A stretch of 64,000 bases of DNA, from assembly GCF_947507565.1 (NCBI RefSeq), contig NC_089192.1:868001-932000 (forward strand), in the 5' to 3' direction. The first letter of the stretch is position 1; each line of letters begins with the position of its first letter. The notes under the pieces are model-generated. The model searched no databases. It was given only the letters and a program-made list of their open reading frames with translations, and was not told where the DNA came from. The position numbers and the translations under genes are program-made. This document shows positions 41,241-52,838 of the stretch, piece by piece. This stretch comes from Oscarella lobularis (Eukaryota; Porifera; Homoscleromorpha; Homosclerophorida; Oscarellidae).

Positions 41241-44200
41241 ATGTCCTTTGGGAGGTTTGCTTTGGCCTTGACTCTGCTCTGCGTTTCCCAGGTACGAGTC
41301 TTCCTATAGCGCCGAAGTTGGTATACTGACGGTTGAGTTGTGAGTCGTGACACGCCTATAAGGAAGCTTTTTTAGGTCGCTTCTGATGGTAAAATCAAAT
41401 TGACTTACTCTATTTACTTTAACCGAGGCAACAAAGATTTCAACGGAGCTTGCTGTAACGGCCCAAAAGTACTTCCATGTCTAAAACTTTGTTCGACATT
41501 CCTGGACGTTTGTTATTGGACGCCTCCCGAGTCCGTCTGTGAGGACAAAGACAGAGTCAATAATGTAACAGTAGATCCCAATAAAAATCCTTCTTTGGCG
41601 TTCTTCCACCTCGTCACGCTGTCGTTCTCGAACGATTGGAAGGTCATCCTCCCTGCCTCACTGTACTGCCAATACTACAGTTGTTTAGGGTTTCTTCAGT
41701 TTGAATATTACAGCTCGAAATAGCACAGGAAGTCTCATTGACATCTTGACAGAATCCTTTGCTAATGCTCCAGTAACAAACACGCCATCAAGTCCAACCA
41801 CTATCACAGGAACAAAAAATACAATTTTGCCTCTTTCTTGGCAAGTCTCGTGTGATGAGCACTGGTATGGAAGCGATTGCGGCATCTATTGCAAGCCAAG
41901 CATCACTCATACGTGCAACCAAACAACTGGAAACAGAATCTGTAAGCCTGGATATGAACCTGCGAATAACTGCACAATAGGTAAGAAAATAATGTTGGAT
42001 GGCATAAAGCATTTTAAAACATCGACTTAGACACTGATGAATGCAGTTCCGATCCTTGTCAAAATAATGGAACTTGTCACGACGACGTAAACCAGTATCG
42101 GTGTTCATGTGCGCAAGGATTTACAGGAAATCATTGTGAAATAAGTTAGGTAAACTCGAAATAGGTTCAAGTACTTATTCCTTATTCTAGACATTAACGA
42201 ATGTTTGTCTCGTCCCTGTTCTAATGGAGCCACGTGTAACGACAAAAACAACGGATATAATTGCGTATGTTCTCCAGGGTACAGCGGAGATCACTGTGAA
42301 ACAGGGAAGTCTTCACATTTGTCTAAGCACATCTCTAATTTGACTACGTGCAGACGTTGACGACTGCCTGTCACAGCCGTGCCAAAACGGCTCGACATGC
42401 ATAGATCTAGTGAACAGCTATTTCTGCAATTGTTCGTTCGGATTCTCGGGAAAGGATTGTTCTGTTGGTAAAGAGCAGAGCCCGCATCATAGCTGTCTTC
42501 TATGTAAGAACAAGTCGTTGCTTTTTAGACATTAACGAGTGTGCGTCTGATCCGTGTGCAAACGGGGGCACTTGCCATGATATGCTCGGATATTTCAAGT
42601 GTACCTGCCTAGAGGGCTATACGGGAGTACACTGTGAAACAGGTAAGACCGTGACAAGAACCGTGTGCGTTTAAGAAAACCACTACTAGATATAAACGAG
42701 TGCTCTTCTAACCCGTGCGTCAACGGGGGAACTTGTAGCAACCTTATTGGAATGTTTACTTGTTCCTGCATCGCGGGTTATACAGGAACGAAGTGCCAAA
42801 CAGGTGCGCCGTTGCGCTTTTAATGAAATAGCTTTTACTAAAACTCGGTCAGACGTTAACGAATGCAAATCAAACCCGTGTCAGAACAACGCTACTTGTA
42901 ATGATGGAATCAATGGCTATGCGTGTCAATGTCTACAGGGATACACAGGAACGTATTGTGAAACAGGCAGGACAGCAATTGAAAATATAACTGCGGTTAG
43001 ATTGACCAGTAATTTTTAGACATCAATGAGTGTGAATCGGTGCCTTGTCAAAACGGAGGCACATGTACAGATAAAGTGGACGCTTATGTATGCGCCTGCT
43101 TGCCAGGATACACTGGCGAGTTATGTGAAACAGGTATGCACTGACTGCTAGTGTACACAACAGAAGAACTCTTTTTCCGTATTATAGACGTAAACGAGTG
43201 TGCATCGACTCCCTGCCAATATGGCGGCACGTGTACTGATCTGGTAAACGAATACTCGTGCGCTTGCGTTGTTGGCTATACCGGACGATTATGCGAAACA
43301 AGTATGGCTGCACTTGTGAACGTTTGTCTAATCTGCCACTGCCATATTTCTAGACATCAACGAGTGCAGCAGTGATCCGTGTCAGCACGGAAGTACATGC
43401 AACGATCTAGTGAATCAGTTCACGTGTACGTGTCCTAATGGGTACACCGGTGAATTTTGCGAGACAGGTACCTAGTTGTACACCTGATTCTTTCTTTACA
43501 ACAAAAATCTCTTATTTTAGATATTGATGAGTGTGCTAGCGACCCCTGCACACACAACGGAACGTGCACCGACAAAATAAACGGTTTCGTGTGTTCTTGC
43601 TTACCAGGCTACACTGGAAGCACATGTAAAATAGGTAAGAGATATTCGTTCTAATAATACTGAACTAACAAAGCCGCCAGACATTGATGAATGCAACCCC
43701 AATCCTTGTCAAAACGGAGCCGTCTGTGAAGACCTAATCAACGACTATTACTGTCCATGTTTAGCTGGGTACACGGAAAAAGACTGTTCAGTAGGTAAGT
43801 ATCGTTGGCAGGCCGCACACAGAAAATTAAATGAGAGAATACCTCTAGATATCAACGAATGCTTGTCTAACCCATGTGTCCATGGATCGTGCAGAGACAG
43901 AGTGAATCGATTTTCATGCACATGTGTGGATGGTTGGACTGGAGCCCAGTGCGAAATTAACATTAACGAATGTCAGTCGAATCCGTGTCTAAACCGAGGC
44001 ACGTGCATAGATAAAGTGTTCCAATACACCTGCACTTGCCCGCCAACTCACACCGGTAGTCACTGCGAGACAAGTAAGTGCTTTGAAAATTTAGGTGACT
44101 GTTGTTAGAACTATACTGATCGCACAGAAATCAACCCATGCGACCCAAGTCCATGCCTACTAGGAGGCACATGCACAGAAACTAACGACGGTGGATTTAA

Positions 44201-45820
44201 TTGTACGTGTCCTCCAGACTACAAGGGAAAAATCTGTGACGAGAGTAAGACATTCTTAAGGTTTTTGCGATCTTACTACAGTTCACAATTTCTTACAGAA
44301 ATAGATGACTGCAAGAGATCAGACTGTGCTCCTAATGCCCACTGCATAGACGGGATACTATCGTTTACATGCGATTGTAATTTGGGATTTACAGGCGCCA
44401 AATGCGAAACGAGTAAGATCGACATAGCATTGACCAAATAGTTTGGCCACGAAACTTTTCAGATATTGACGAGTGCGCGTCAATTCCGTGCCAACACAAT
44501 GGCACTTGTACAGACGGGATTAACGGCTATTCGTGCAGCTGTATTCAGGGATACACGGGTGCGGAATGCGAGATCGAAGTCAACGAATGCGATTCGCTCC
44601 CGTGCCAATACGGAGCCACGTGCCATGACCGTTTTAACGGATACACGTGCTTCTGTTCGCCGGGTTACACAGGCATCAATTGTCAGATTGACATAGACGA
44701 CTGCGAGCCAGATCCGTGTAATCATTCGCTCGGATGTACCGACAGAGTAAACGGATTCAAATGTCAGTGCGAAACGGGCTACGAAGGACTGAGATGCGAC
44801 ATCGAAACCGATGAGTGCAAATCAAATCCTTGTCAGAACAGTGCCCAGTGTACGGATGTCTTCAGAGGCTACACGTGCTCGTGTCAACCGGGTTTCACGG
44901 GTTTGCACTGTGAGGTCGACATAGACGAGTGCATGTCATTGCCGTGTCAAAACGGGGGAAGGTGCGTACAGGCGGTCAATCTATTCACGTGCCTGTGTGC
45001 CACAGGCTATAGCGGAAAACGATGCGAATCAGGTACGTATGCAAGAAACTAACAGAAATGCGTGGCAACTCGCTAAACTGATCTTCTCAATGCAGCTATA
45101 GACGAATGCAACTCGCAACCGTGCCAAAACAATGCGACGTGCGTGGATAAAGAAGGGAAATTCGAATGTCGCTGCCAGCCGGGCTACGACGACTTCCTTT
45201 GTGAAAGATGTAAGAAGGCAAAAAACGAAGCCTATTCATACTAAAGACTTCTAAACCGTGCTCGAGGTTCCAAAGTTTTGGAACCAGACTAATATACGAG
45301 AGCACGGTTTTGAAGTTCCCAGTTTGAACGGGCTATACAACCATGTCTTAGATATTGGCGAGCCTGACGATAGTGGAGGAATAAGCAGAACTACGATAGT
45401 GGTCGCAGCCGTCGTGACAGGTACCATAGTATATGGTCATAAGTCCCTACCCGACATACCTGTCTTTCTTCAGGAGCTGTCCTGATTGGCATCATTCTGC
45501 TCATCGTTTTCTGCACCAGAAGATACCGTTTCAACGATCGCGTGCAAGCACTAAAACAGATCGTCTACAACCAGACTTCTCGCCCGCCCAGACTCAAAGC
45601 CTACCTCGACACGGCGGGCGACGAAGAAATAGGGGAGGAAGAACTACGCGACTATCACACGGCGACGACAACCCTATCCAGGAGTTACGATTTTAGCGAA
45701 GCATCGACAATGGCGCGTCAGGACACGCTTCGACGTCACTACTACCCGGAAACGAGCTTCGATCAGGAGATTCTCGCCGCGAGCGCTCCCTGGAGCGGAA
45801 GTTTGGAAAAGAAAAAATGA
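41241..45820 (+). CDS. Notch-ligand-like (DSL) protein E, a C/B mosaic
   Basis: Plus strand. Exon 1 is 41241-41291 ([17 protein letters not shown]), exon 2 41376-41642 and exon 3 from 41689. MNNL part: [71 protein letters not shown]. About 21 EGF repeats run from 42030 to 45210, mostly one per exon. The membrane span combines [11 protein letters not shown] (before a small intron) and [13 protein letters not shown]. The tail of about 95 residues contains [20 protein letters not shown] and [14 protein letters not shown], with stop at 45820. The N-terminus and first three EGFs match gene C. From the fourth EGF on, the order matches gene B repeats 2-19, nearly identical from about 43175. The cytoplasmic tail is neither B- nor C-like; its HYYPE word is shared with D. 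Only DSL gene of the cluster on the plus strand. Confidence 0.87.
43175..45415 (+). repeat. Inverted repeat, right arm (within gene E)
   Basis: Counterpart of 28510-30745. It holds EGF repeats equivalent to B 6-19, their introns and the start of the membrane exon. The outer limits fall within an EGF exon (about 43190) and within the membrane-span exon (about 45415), not at exon borders, which fits gene conversion better than exon shuffling. Confidence 0.75.
45251..45310. repeat. Hairpin inside the last-but-one intron of gene E (also in B)
   Basis: AAACCGTGCTC and GAGCACGGTTT form a perfect 11-base outer stem, with GGTTCC / GGAACC as an inner stem. The same structure occurs in gene B at about 28605-28665. 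It lies in the intron between the last EGF exon and the membrane exon. Confidence 0.55.
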
Positions 45821-45978
45821 GTTCGTTCGCCCCCCTTAAGAAAGAACAGAAAAGAAAACAAGTATGAATTTATGTGAGCGTTTTTTTAGTTTACGTCTTT
45901 TTGAGTCTTTCTCAGCATAGATAGAGAAACGTGTGTGGAATTCAGTGTTTCCTAGAAAAACTAACTTGTCAAGTGTCA

Positions 45979-45985
45979 CAATAAA
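45979..45985 (+). terminator. Likely polyadenylation signal of gene E
   Basis: AATAAAA lies about 160 bases past the stop codon of gene E in A/T-rich sequence. It is the first such hexamer on this strand after the stop. Confidence 0.4.
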
Positions 45986-46445
45986 ATAACGAACGTCTAA
46001 GTCACACAAAAAATTTAATCATGACTGACTGGCTCTTACATACACTGGATGATATACACTGTAAAACGCTCTGTTCCCATTTACACGTAAAATAACTGTC
46101 AAGCACACGCGCCTGTGCACCAACCAATACAACAACGAAAAAACTACAAAGGATGCTAATGAGGGGGAGAGGTCAGGGAATCGATTTACACTTCTAATCA
46201 ATACAGCTTCATGATTTTACAATAATGAACAGGTCCGAAAATGATCGAGACGAGAGTGGCTTGATAGAGAGAAATACAGCAAAAAATTACGCCGAAAAAA
46301 TCGTCCTTACGTATGTCGCCACCTATAACGTACACTTCCTATTTCTACAGAAGATTCCCCTACTTACAACTGTGCAGACGGCCTTGAAAGAAGTCGATTA
46401 GATAGCAATTACAAATTTTCTTTGCGTCAAAAAGTAGACACGGAC

Positions 46446-46451
<6 letters not shown>

Positions 46452-46482
<31 letters not shown>
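46452..46482. repeat. GA dinucleotide microsatellite
   Basis: About fifteen GA units in the 3' UTR of the Pumilio gene. The remaining 46000-46538 is A/T-rich, and no gene is seen in it. Confidence 0.9.
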
Positions 46483-46487
<5 letters not shown>

Positions 46488-46538
46488 GGCATGGAATTGA
46501 ATTTATGCGACGAGAGACGAGAGAAGGGAGGGAAGGAA

Positions 46539-49500
46539 TTACATCGGATGAACGGGTAGCAAAAGATCCATTCCACCCGGATTGGCTGCAACCGAGACGG
46601 AGCCGGCGGAGGTGGCCGAACTGGCGCCACCGCCGCCTTTCAGGAGAAACTTCTCGACCTTCGCTAGTATGTGCTTTCCGTACGTGTACTTGCGCAGGGC
46701 GGCGACGTGGGGCTTGATTTTGTGAACGAGAAGTCGTCTCTGATTCGGTTCGGCCATTTCGAGCATCTTCTGAACGACGTAGTTGGCGTATTGATCCTTC
46801 ATCATCGTATATAGAGCGCTGAGAGAGTAGAACAAAAGTGCGAGGGAGAGAGAGGACATAAGGTGATCGATTACTCACCTGTCCATGCAATTAATCACTT
46901 CGTCTATTAAAACCGAACGCTCTGGACGATTCGCATTTACAACGCACTTCTCAACAACGTTACTAGAAGATAAATACTGACTATGTGGGTACAACTCGCC
47001 CTCCCTCTCTCTATTTTACCTTGCAAACTTGTGTTGGCTCAGTAGAAGCACTTTGCCTTTGATTCGAAGAATTATGTTCGACTTATCCTCCGGCTGGCCG
47101 TGCTCAAGAACGTGCTGGACGACGTAGTTACCGTACTGATCGATCACAAGCCGATCGATGGACTCGTGAAGTTCTTCTAGTATGGGAGACGTCTGCTGGG
47201 GCGTGCAGTGTTCAAGAATGCGCTGAATGACGCGGCACCCATACGGATGAGTAGATAAACTGTACACCTACACGGGGGAAAATAGTCGTCGAGAAACAAA
47301 TTTCAACTAGGGACTTGCCTGGGAGCGAAACGCATTGATGACGAACTGCAGGGCGACGGGATCGACGCATTCTATACACTTCTGAACGACGTGATTGCCA
47401 TTCTGGTCCTTTACACATTTCAGCACGTGGCCATCAAGCTCCTTTACTAATTCACTCTAAGAAACGCACGCAAGAGAGAATTTTCACAGGGTCCCTAAAG
47501 ACAATAATGCTCTACGTACCTGCTGCTCCTTCGTTATCGACTCCAAAGCCTTCTGTATGACTCTACATCCGTACATCTGCAAGGCAAGCGACAACACCCG
47601 CCCCTTGATCCGCTCTCCCAACGCATCCTTCTGCTCCAACGTCCCATACTCAAAGAACTTCTGAACGACATAGTTCCCGAATACGTCCGTCATGAGCTGA
47701 TACGAAGACGGTAGCAGCTCCTGAAACACCATACTCTTCTCGGCCGACGAAGCCTGCTCGAGTTTCTGCTGAATAAACCGCGACCCGTGCTGATCCTGAC
47801 TAAATTCAATGATCTTTCCAGCGATATCCTTCAGCTGAAGATTCGGACACCGATTATTCCTAAAATCCTCCAAGAGACGACTTCGCGGCGGCATCTCCTT
47901 TCTCCGAACGCCCGACGCCGCAGCCGCAGCGACCGGCCCGGCACCCGCGGAAGCAATACGCTTACGATCCCCCGGCGCGCCGAGCCCAAACAGCGACTGA
48001 TTCCCGCCCGGCTGTCCCAACCCCGGCATCCCGTTCATCGCTCCTCCGGACGCGTATCGCGTCGTCATGGGAATCGGCGAGTCCGGTCCATACGCCATGG
48101 AATGTCGACCCATATCCATTTCCTGTCCAATTATCCCAGCTGATGAAGGCGACGGATGCCCGAGCGCTAGAGGAGCGCCCCCGTCGGACGACGTCAAATG
48201 TCCCGATGGTAAAACGCGCATGGGTTGATTGGGAGGCGGCGCGGCGGGAGCCGCCGCCGTGGAACCCGGTCTTAGAATATTCGGCTGAGTCGTGACGAGC
48301 ATTCCGGCGTGCGATTGATCGTAATAGGCCGGCGCCGGGCTGACCATGCCGCCTTGGACGAGTTGGTATCTCGCCATTTCTGGAGTCGTCGGTTGAGGAG
48401 CGGGACTCGGAGCTCGAACGAGTTGCTGTTGTTGAGGCGGCGGCGGCGGCAAATACATGGCGGCACCGTTGTGAGGTATCATGTATTGGGAAACGCCGTA
48501 TGCGATTTGGGGTACCACGGTTGCGGGTCCCATGGCAACGGCGCCGTATTGATCGTGTCCGGGAGGCGGTGTGACGTAATAGGGACCGGCCAGCGTGGCG
48601 GGAGCGAGATGCGCTCCCGGCTGCTGGGGCGGTGCGACGAGAGTGAATTGTTGCTGTTGCGACATGACGACGGATTGGTGAGGATGAACGGCTTGGACTT
48701 GGAGAGGCGACGGCGGTATTAGCTGGTGCTGAGAGTGATTGTGCATGGAGAGAGGCGGCGGCGTAGGCGATTCCATCATCAGCGGTTTACTGGCATAGTA
48801 TTGATTAAATGGATTTATTCGTTGTTGTTGACTTGGATCCATGACGGCGCCCGTCGACGGAGTCTTCGTGATGTCGGCGTCGCTGAATAGACTTGGGCCG
48901 GATAGGGAAAGACTCGGCTGCTGCGGCTGTTGAGCCGTCGACGACGTATAGGAGAGAACGTTCGACTGGGAGCTTTGCGTCGAGAAGAACATGTTGTTCG
49001 TCATCTGTTCGAGTTGGGACGTCGATTTCGCGGGATCCGCGACGGCGGCGTCCGCGCGCGCGTCGCCGCTGCCGCTCGCTTCTCGCGAATGAACGGGAGC
49101 CGGTTTACCTGGGGTCGACGTCTCGACGACGACGGTGGGTCGCTTCAAGGCGGCACCGGCGGCACCGCCACCGCCACTCGCATCCTTCCCTTCAACATCC
49201 TAAAGAGAAAAAAAATCAAAGGCGAAGAGTTCACTCTTTTGTCTCTTTCTCTTACCAGATCGTTTCTGTGTCTCTGTGCCATTCGCTGTTCGATTTCCAT
49301 GCTCCGCGGCGACGATTCGAGCACCATTTCCGCCAATTTCACGCCCAGTCCGCCCTGATCGGACGACCTCGGCGACATGATGTTCGACATCTCGCCGGCA
49401 TTGAAACTGCCCGTGCTCGCGCGACGACGCATCGCCATTTGAATGGGATGCGAGACGGTGTGATCGCCGTCGGGATTGGGAATCGCTGGCCAACCGTCTT

Positions 49501-50515
49501 CCCATTGATTTCCAAAGAGCAACGCCTCTTTGGAATCGCCCTTCGACATCTCACCGCTTTCCCAGATACGTCTCAAGTCGTCCGACCCGCTGACCTGTGA
49601 GAGAAAGAAGAAAAGACAATAGGTTATATAATAATAGAGAAACGTCTATAAGGAGTCGTTGCCTATCTCTGGATACATTAGAGTTATAAAGAAAAGAGTG
49701 CAGCTTCAATAATCGCAACGAGAGGCGCCTCGAGACATTTTACATGACAAAATAAACAAACAGAGGAGAACCCCGCGACGGATCTATGTAAGCAATGCTA
49801 AGCATCCCGGCAAGAGCCGTCTATTTACTTTCAAATAAACGTGTGCTGTATATGTATATAGAAGTATCGTTCCCCATCAACATATCTATGACTAGAGAGA
49901 AAGGAAACTTCTCAGTCGACGTCTGATTTATTGGAGGCAATCACAACGTCTACACATGAGAAAATCCCCGAGGGCGAGTTCCGACTTACAGGCTATTCTA
50001 CTACAGCACAATCCCATGATAGTCGATGTCCCCTCCCTCCCTCCCTCCCTCTCCCTCGCACTTACATCAGCCACGGGCCGCGCAACCAAATCCTCATCGA
50101 TGTGCAGTCCACCGAACTCGCCGTCAATGTCGTCCAACGACGATCCCTAGACGAAGAAAGGAGAGAAATTCAAGCCCACGCCCACGCACCATTAGCATTT
50201 CCTTCTCGCAGAAAATCTTACCTGTTGCTGTTCCATGTCCTCGGCGCTCGCCCATCGTCGTCCGGTCAGCGAACCGTCGTGCGGATTGAGATCGCGATCT
50301 CGACTCGTTCGCTTCGATCGGACGAGACTCGCGCCGCTCGTCATCGCGAGATCGATCGAATAGAGGAGCGTGTAGTCGTCGCGCTGTTGGGATTGCGTTT
50401 GTTGGGTCGGTTGTTGATGATTCGGCGGTTTCGCGTTCGCTGTCGAGGCGCGCGAGATGACCGGCGACGAGAGCGTGCGCGTGAACGTCGACGGGACCCA
50501 CTGGGCGTCCTCCAT
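46539..50515 (-). CDS. PUM1: Pumilio-family RNA-binding protein
   Basis: Minus strand, ATG 50515 ([18 protein letters not shown]). The N-terminal exons are low-complexity with short conserved blocks ([50 protein letters not shown]), which recall the N-terminal motifs of animal Pumilio. A large exon (47520-49200) is Gln/Pro-rich and enters the PUF domain ([20 protein letters not shown]). PUF repeats include [95 protein letters not shown] and [13 protein letters not shown], which makes the usual eight. The end is [12 protein letters not shown] with stop at 46539. Pumilio binds UGUANAUA-type sites in 3' UTRs and represses translation. PUM1 versus PUM2 is a vertebrate split, so the symbol marks family only. 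Confidence 0.9.
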
Positions 50516-50780
50516 CTTACTTGGGGGGCGATCGAAAATACGCTCGTCGTCGCGTTTCCGTGTCGCGCGGTCTCGACGACGACGGGCGCGGATAGGAACG
50601 TCGTCCGCGTCGGAATGAGTCGATAGGAGAACTTCAGAGGCTGCGATGGCCGAGATGGAGCCAGATGTTTACACTTTCAAACAAGGATCGAACGTCGACA
50701 TATTCCCGCATACCACTGTAGAGCGCGCTAATGTTCGGAAACACGCATCGCTTTTTCGCTTCCTTTCACTCTCCTTCGCT

Positions 50781-51556
50781 ATGAAAGCAAGTGCTTGGAT
50801 AGCTATTCTATCGTTTATCTCACTTGGAGTCGAAATCGCCGGCGAACAATCAGAATCGGAGAAAGGTCGCCTGACTTGCTTACGATTCACATATCATCGT
50901 GACGTCAGAATATATAGAGGTTCTGGTATGTCGGCGTTGCGGAAAGGAAATAATTCGTGCTGCTGACCTAATAAATATGAAGAGTCAAGTGGCTGATAGA
51001 CAAAGAAACGACACTCTATTAGGCATACCTGCAGTATTGAAGCAAACCTTTACAAATCCCCAAGGTGGGGAAGAAATATGTCAAAGCACGCTTTCCTTAT
51101 ACTAGTCACTTATATAGGAAGTCAATTTGAACTTGTAACAGCAAAAAGAGCCAACTTTGTATCAGATACTACTGTACGCTGTATTCAGATTATTTCTTTT
51201 GAATTAATTAATCTAGCTTTTAGGCGTACGCAGAGCATTCGTGGTTTTCAGGTTATAAGTGGCGAATAATCGGTTGTCCTGTCTGCGGATTTCATCTCGG
51301 ATGGCATGTTTATTAGCTAACGTATTGCTATGCACCCAATTGCTCTGTGGCTACCTTTAGGTCATTCGAAGCCACTGATAAAACGAAAGTGGGTAATGCA
51401 CCGGAGCAATTTGTGGGGCTCATATTATCTCGACTACTTCACGAGGGATGTGAGTTAAAATATAAAGATCCTGTCCTCTGATTGCGTATTGTTTTGCTCT
51501 TATACCTTCTAGTTGCTGATTCTATAATCATGAAACCTCGGCAATACAGAGCATAG
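50781..51556 (+). CDS. Small secreted CULT-domain (cereblon-like) protein
   Basis: Six small exons: 50781-50865, 50909-51064, 51118-51173, 51224-51303, 51361-51449 and 51513-51556, giving about 141 residues with consistent phase. Residues 1-22 form a signal peptide (MKASAWIAILSFISLGVEIA). The rest is a CULT domain: VCRRCGKEII, FTNPQG, FELVTAKRANFV, AEHSWFSGYKWRIIGCPVCG, FHLGW, SFEATDKTKV and FVGLILSRLLHEG. The two C-x-x-C pairs bind zinc, and the three Trp (SWF, KWR, LGW) form the cage that in cereblon holds thalidomide-type ligands. Cereblon itself has an added Lon domain and is intracellular; this protein has neither. The intron 51304-51360 appears to use GC rather than GT at its start, because only that choice joins LGW to SFEATD in frame. 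Starts divergently, 265 bases from Pumilio. Function unknown. Confidence 0.78.
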
Positions 51557-51591
51557 AGCTTCAGAAAGCAAAGATTTGACTGTGCATTTTA

Positions 51592-52023
51592 TCATTTCAT
51601 TTCCATCATTTGATGACTACTGCTGTGTATATAATCTATTCTTCTAATAAAGCCTGCGTCGTTTTGTATGCCAAATTGTACTGTTGGGGACCAGTGACGA
51701 TACGCCGGTTGCATTCTGAGACCACGACTCTTCGAAAGGACCTGCTTCAGCTTGGGTGTTTGGTCGAAGGACGGGCTCCGGCCACGCCTTCGTCGACGTT
51801 CCGTCGTCTTTCTAGCGTTACAGCGACGCTCCAGTGGCAAGGCATCTTTCTCTTCAGGTATACATACCTTCGATGCGATGGATCGGTAATAAACGATGGA
51901 GGAATGGATGAAGAGAAGCCCGACGACGAAGCTGCCGAAGAAGAGAACGAAAAACTGCAGCAGAACTCTCGAATCAAAACGCCTAGAGCCCAAAAACTAT
52001 TAAAGAATTATAAACGAAACTAG
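51592..52023. other. Overlapping open frames on both strands, unresolved
   Basis: A plus frame (51610-52023, 137 residues) ends in a charged region (EENEKLQQNSRIKTPRAQK). A minus frame over the same bases (51592-51993) has a hydrophobic stretch (FFVLFFGSFVVGLLF), then an Arg-rich run and AYRHWSPTVQFGIQND, but no ATG near its start. One may be a real small gene or exon. I recognise neither, and they cannot both be constrained. 52024-52258 shows nothing I can name. Confidence 0.3.
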
Positions 52024-52258
52024 CGGCGACCTGTGAGGAAGAGAAAACGCTTTCCTTCGCTCGTACGCCATGACTCAAAGTGCGCTAAAGCTGTCAGCGG
52101 ATACTAGAGAGAGTGGGTCGCCAGGGTGGGTCGCATCCTGGTTGAGGTCCCCGTGGGGTAAGGTGCACCGTAAGCCCGAATTATTCTAGTCAGTATAAAA
52201 AATGACGATTGGAGTGAGAGAATACGTATTAGTTAAGACAGCTGTACATAAAAAGGTT

Positions 52259-52778
52259 TTAAAAGTCCAGCTCTCTTTGTTTTATCACCCAGTCAGCATG
52301 AGGATTGGCCTTCAACACAGCCATCACTATAGTCTCATGAGACAGGCATCGCTCCCCTAAGAAAATGAATTGAAGAGTCGACAAAATTAAATGAATACTT
52401 ACCAATGTTTCCGCCCACTTCGAAGAGATGATGATTATCCAACGGCTGAGCGGCGCCCGCTTTTCCCTTAAAACTAAGACCCCTTTTGAAAACGGGATGC
52501 TGCATGGGACCGATTCCCTTATTGGCCATGTTTTCATACGACTTCTTTCGAAATTTCGTCACAATGTCACCGGCAGTCAGCGACGGCGTCAATTCGAACG
52601 CCATGCTGACTTTGGCGAAGTGCGGCGACTGCACTCGTATAATGTTTCTCAGTCGTTCCTGCGACTCTTTGGAGAGCTGAAGGAAAGGTTCGTCGTCAAA
52701 TCAACGTCTGAACTTATAAGAAATACCGGCTGTTCTAAAGTATCGTCTGAAATTCTTCTACTAGGCGAATTCGGCGCC

Positions 52779-52838
<60 letters not shown>

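Noticed and set aside
24060-45820. Reading the EGF proteins as Notch receptors
   Set aside because: No LNR, heterodimerisation region, RAM or ankyrin repeats occur. MNNL- and DSL-type modules and short tails fit ligands instead.
49145-49600. Plus-strand open frames opposite the Pumilio N-terminal exon
   Set aside because: The minus strand holds [12 protein letters not shown] and [12 protein letters not shown], conserved Pumilio blocks. The plus frames are Arg-rich shadows.
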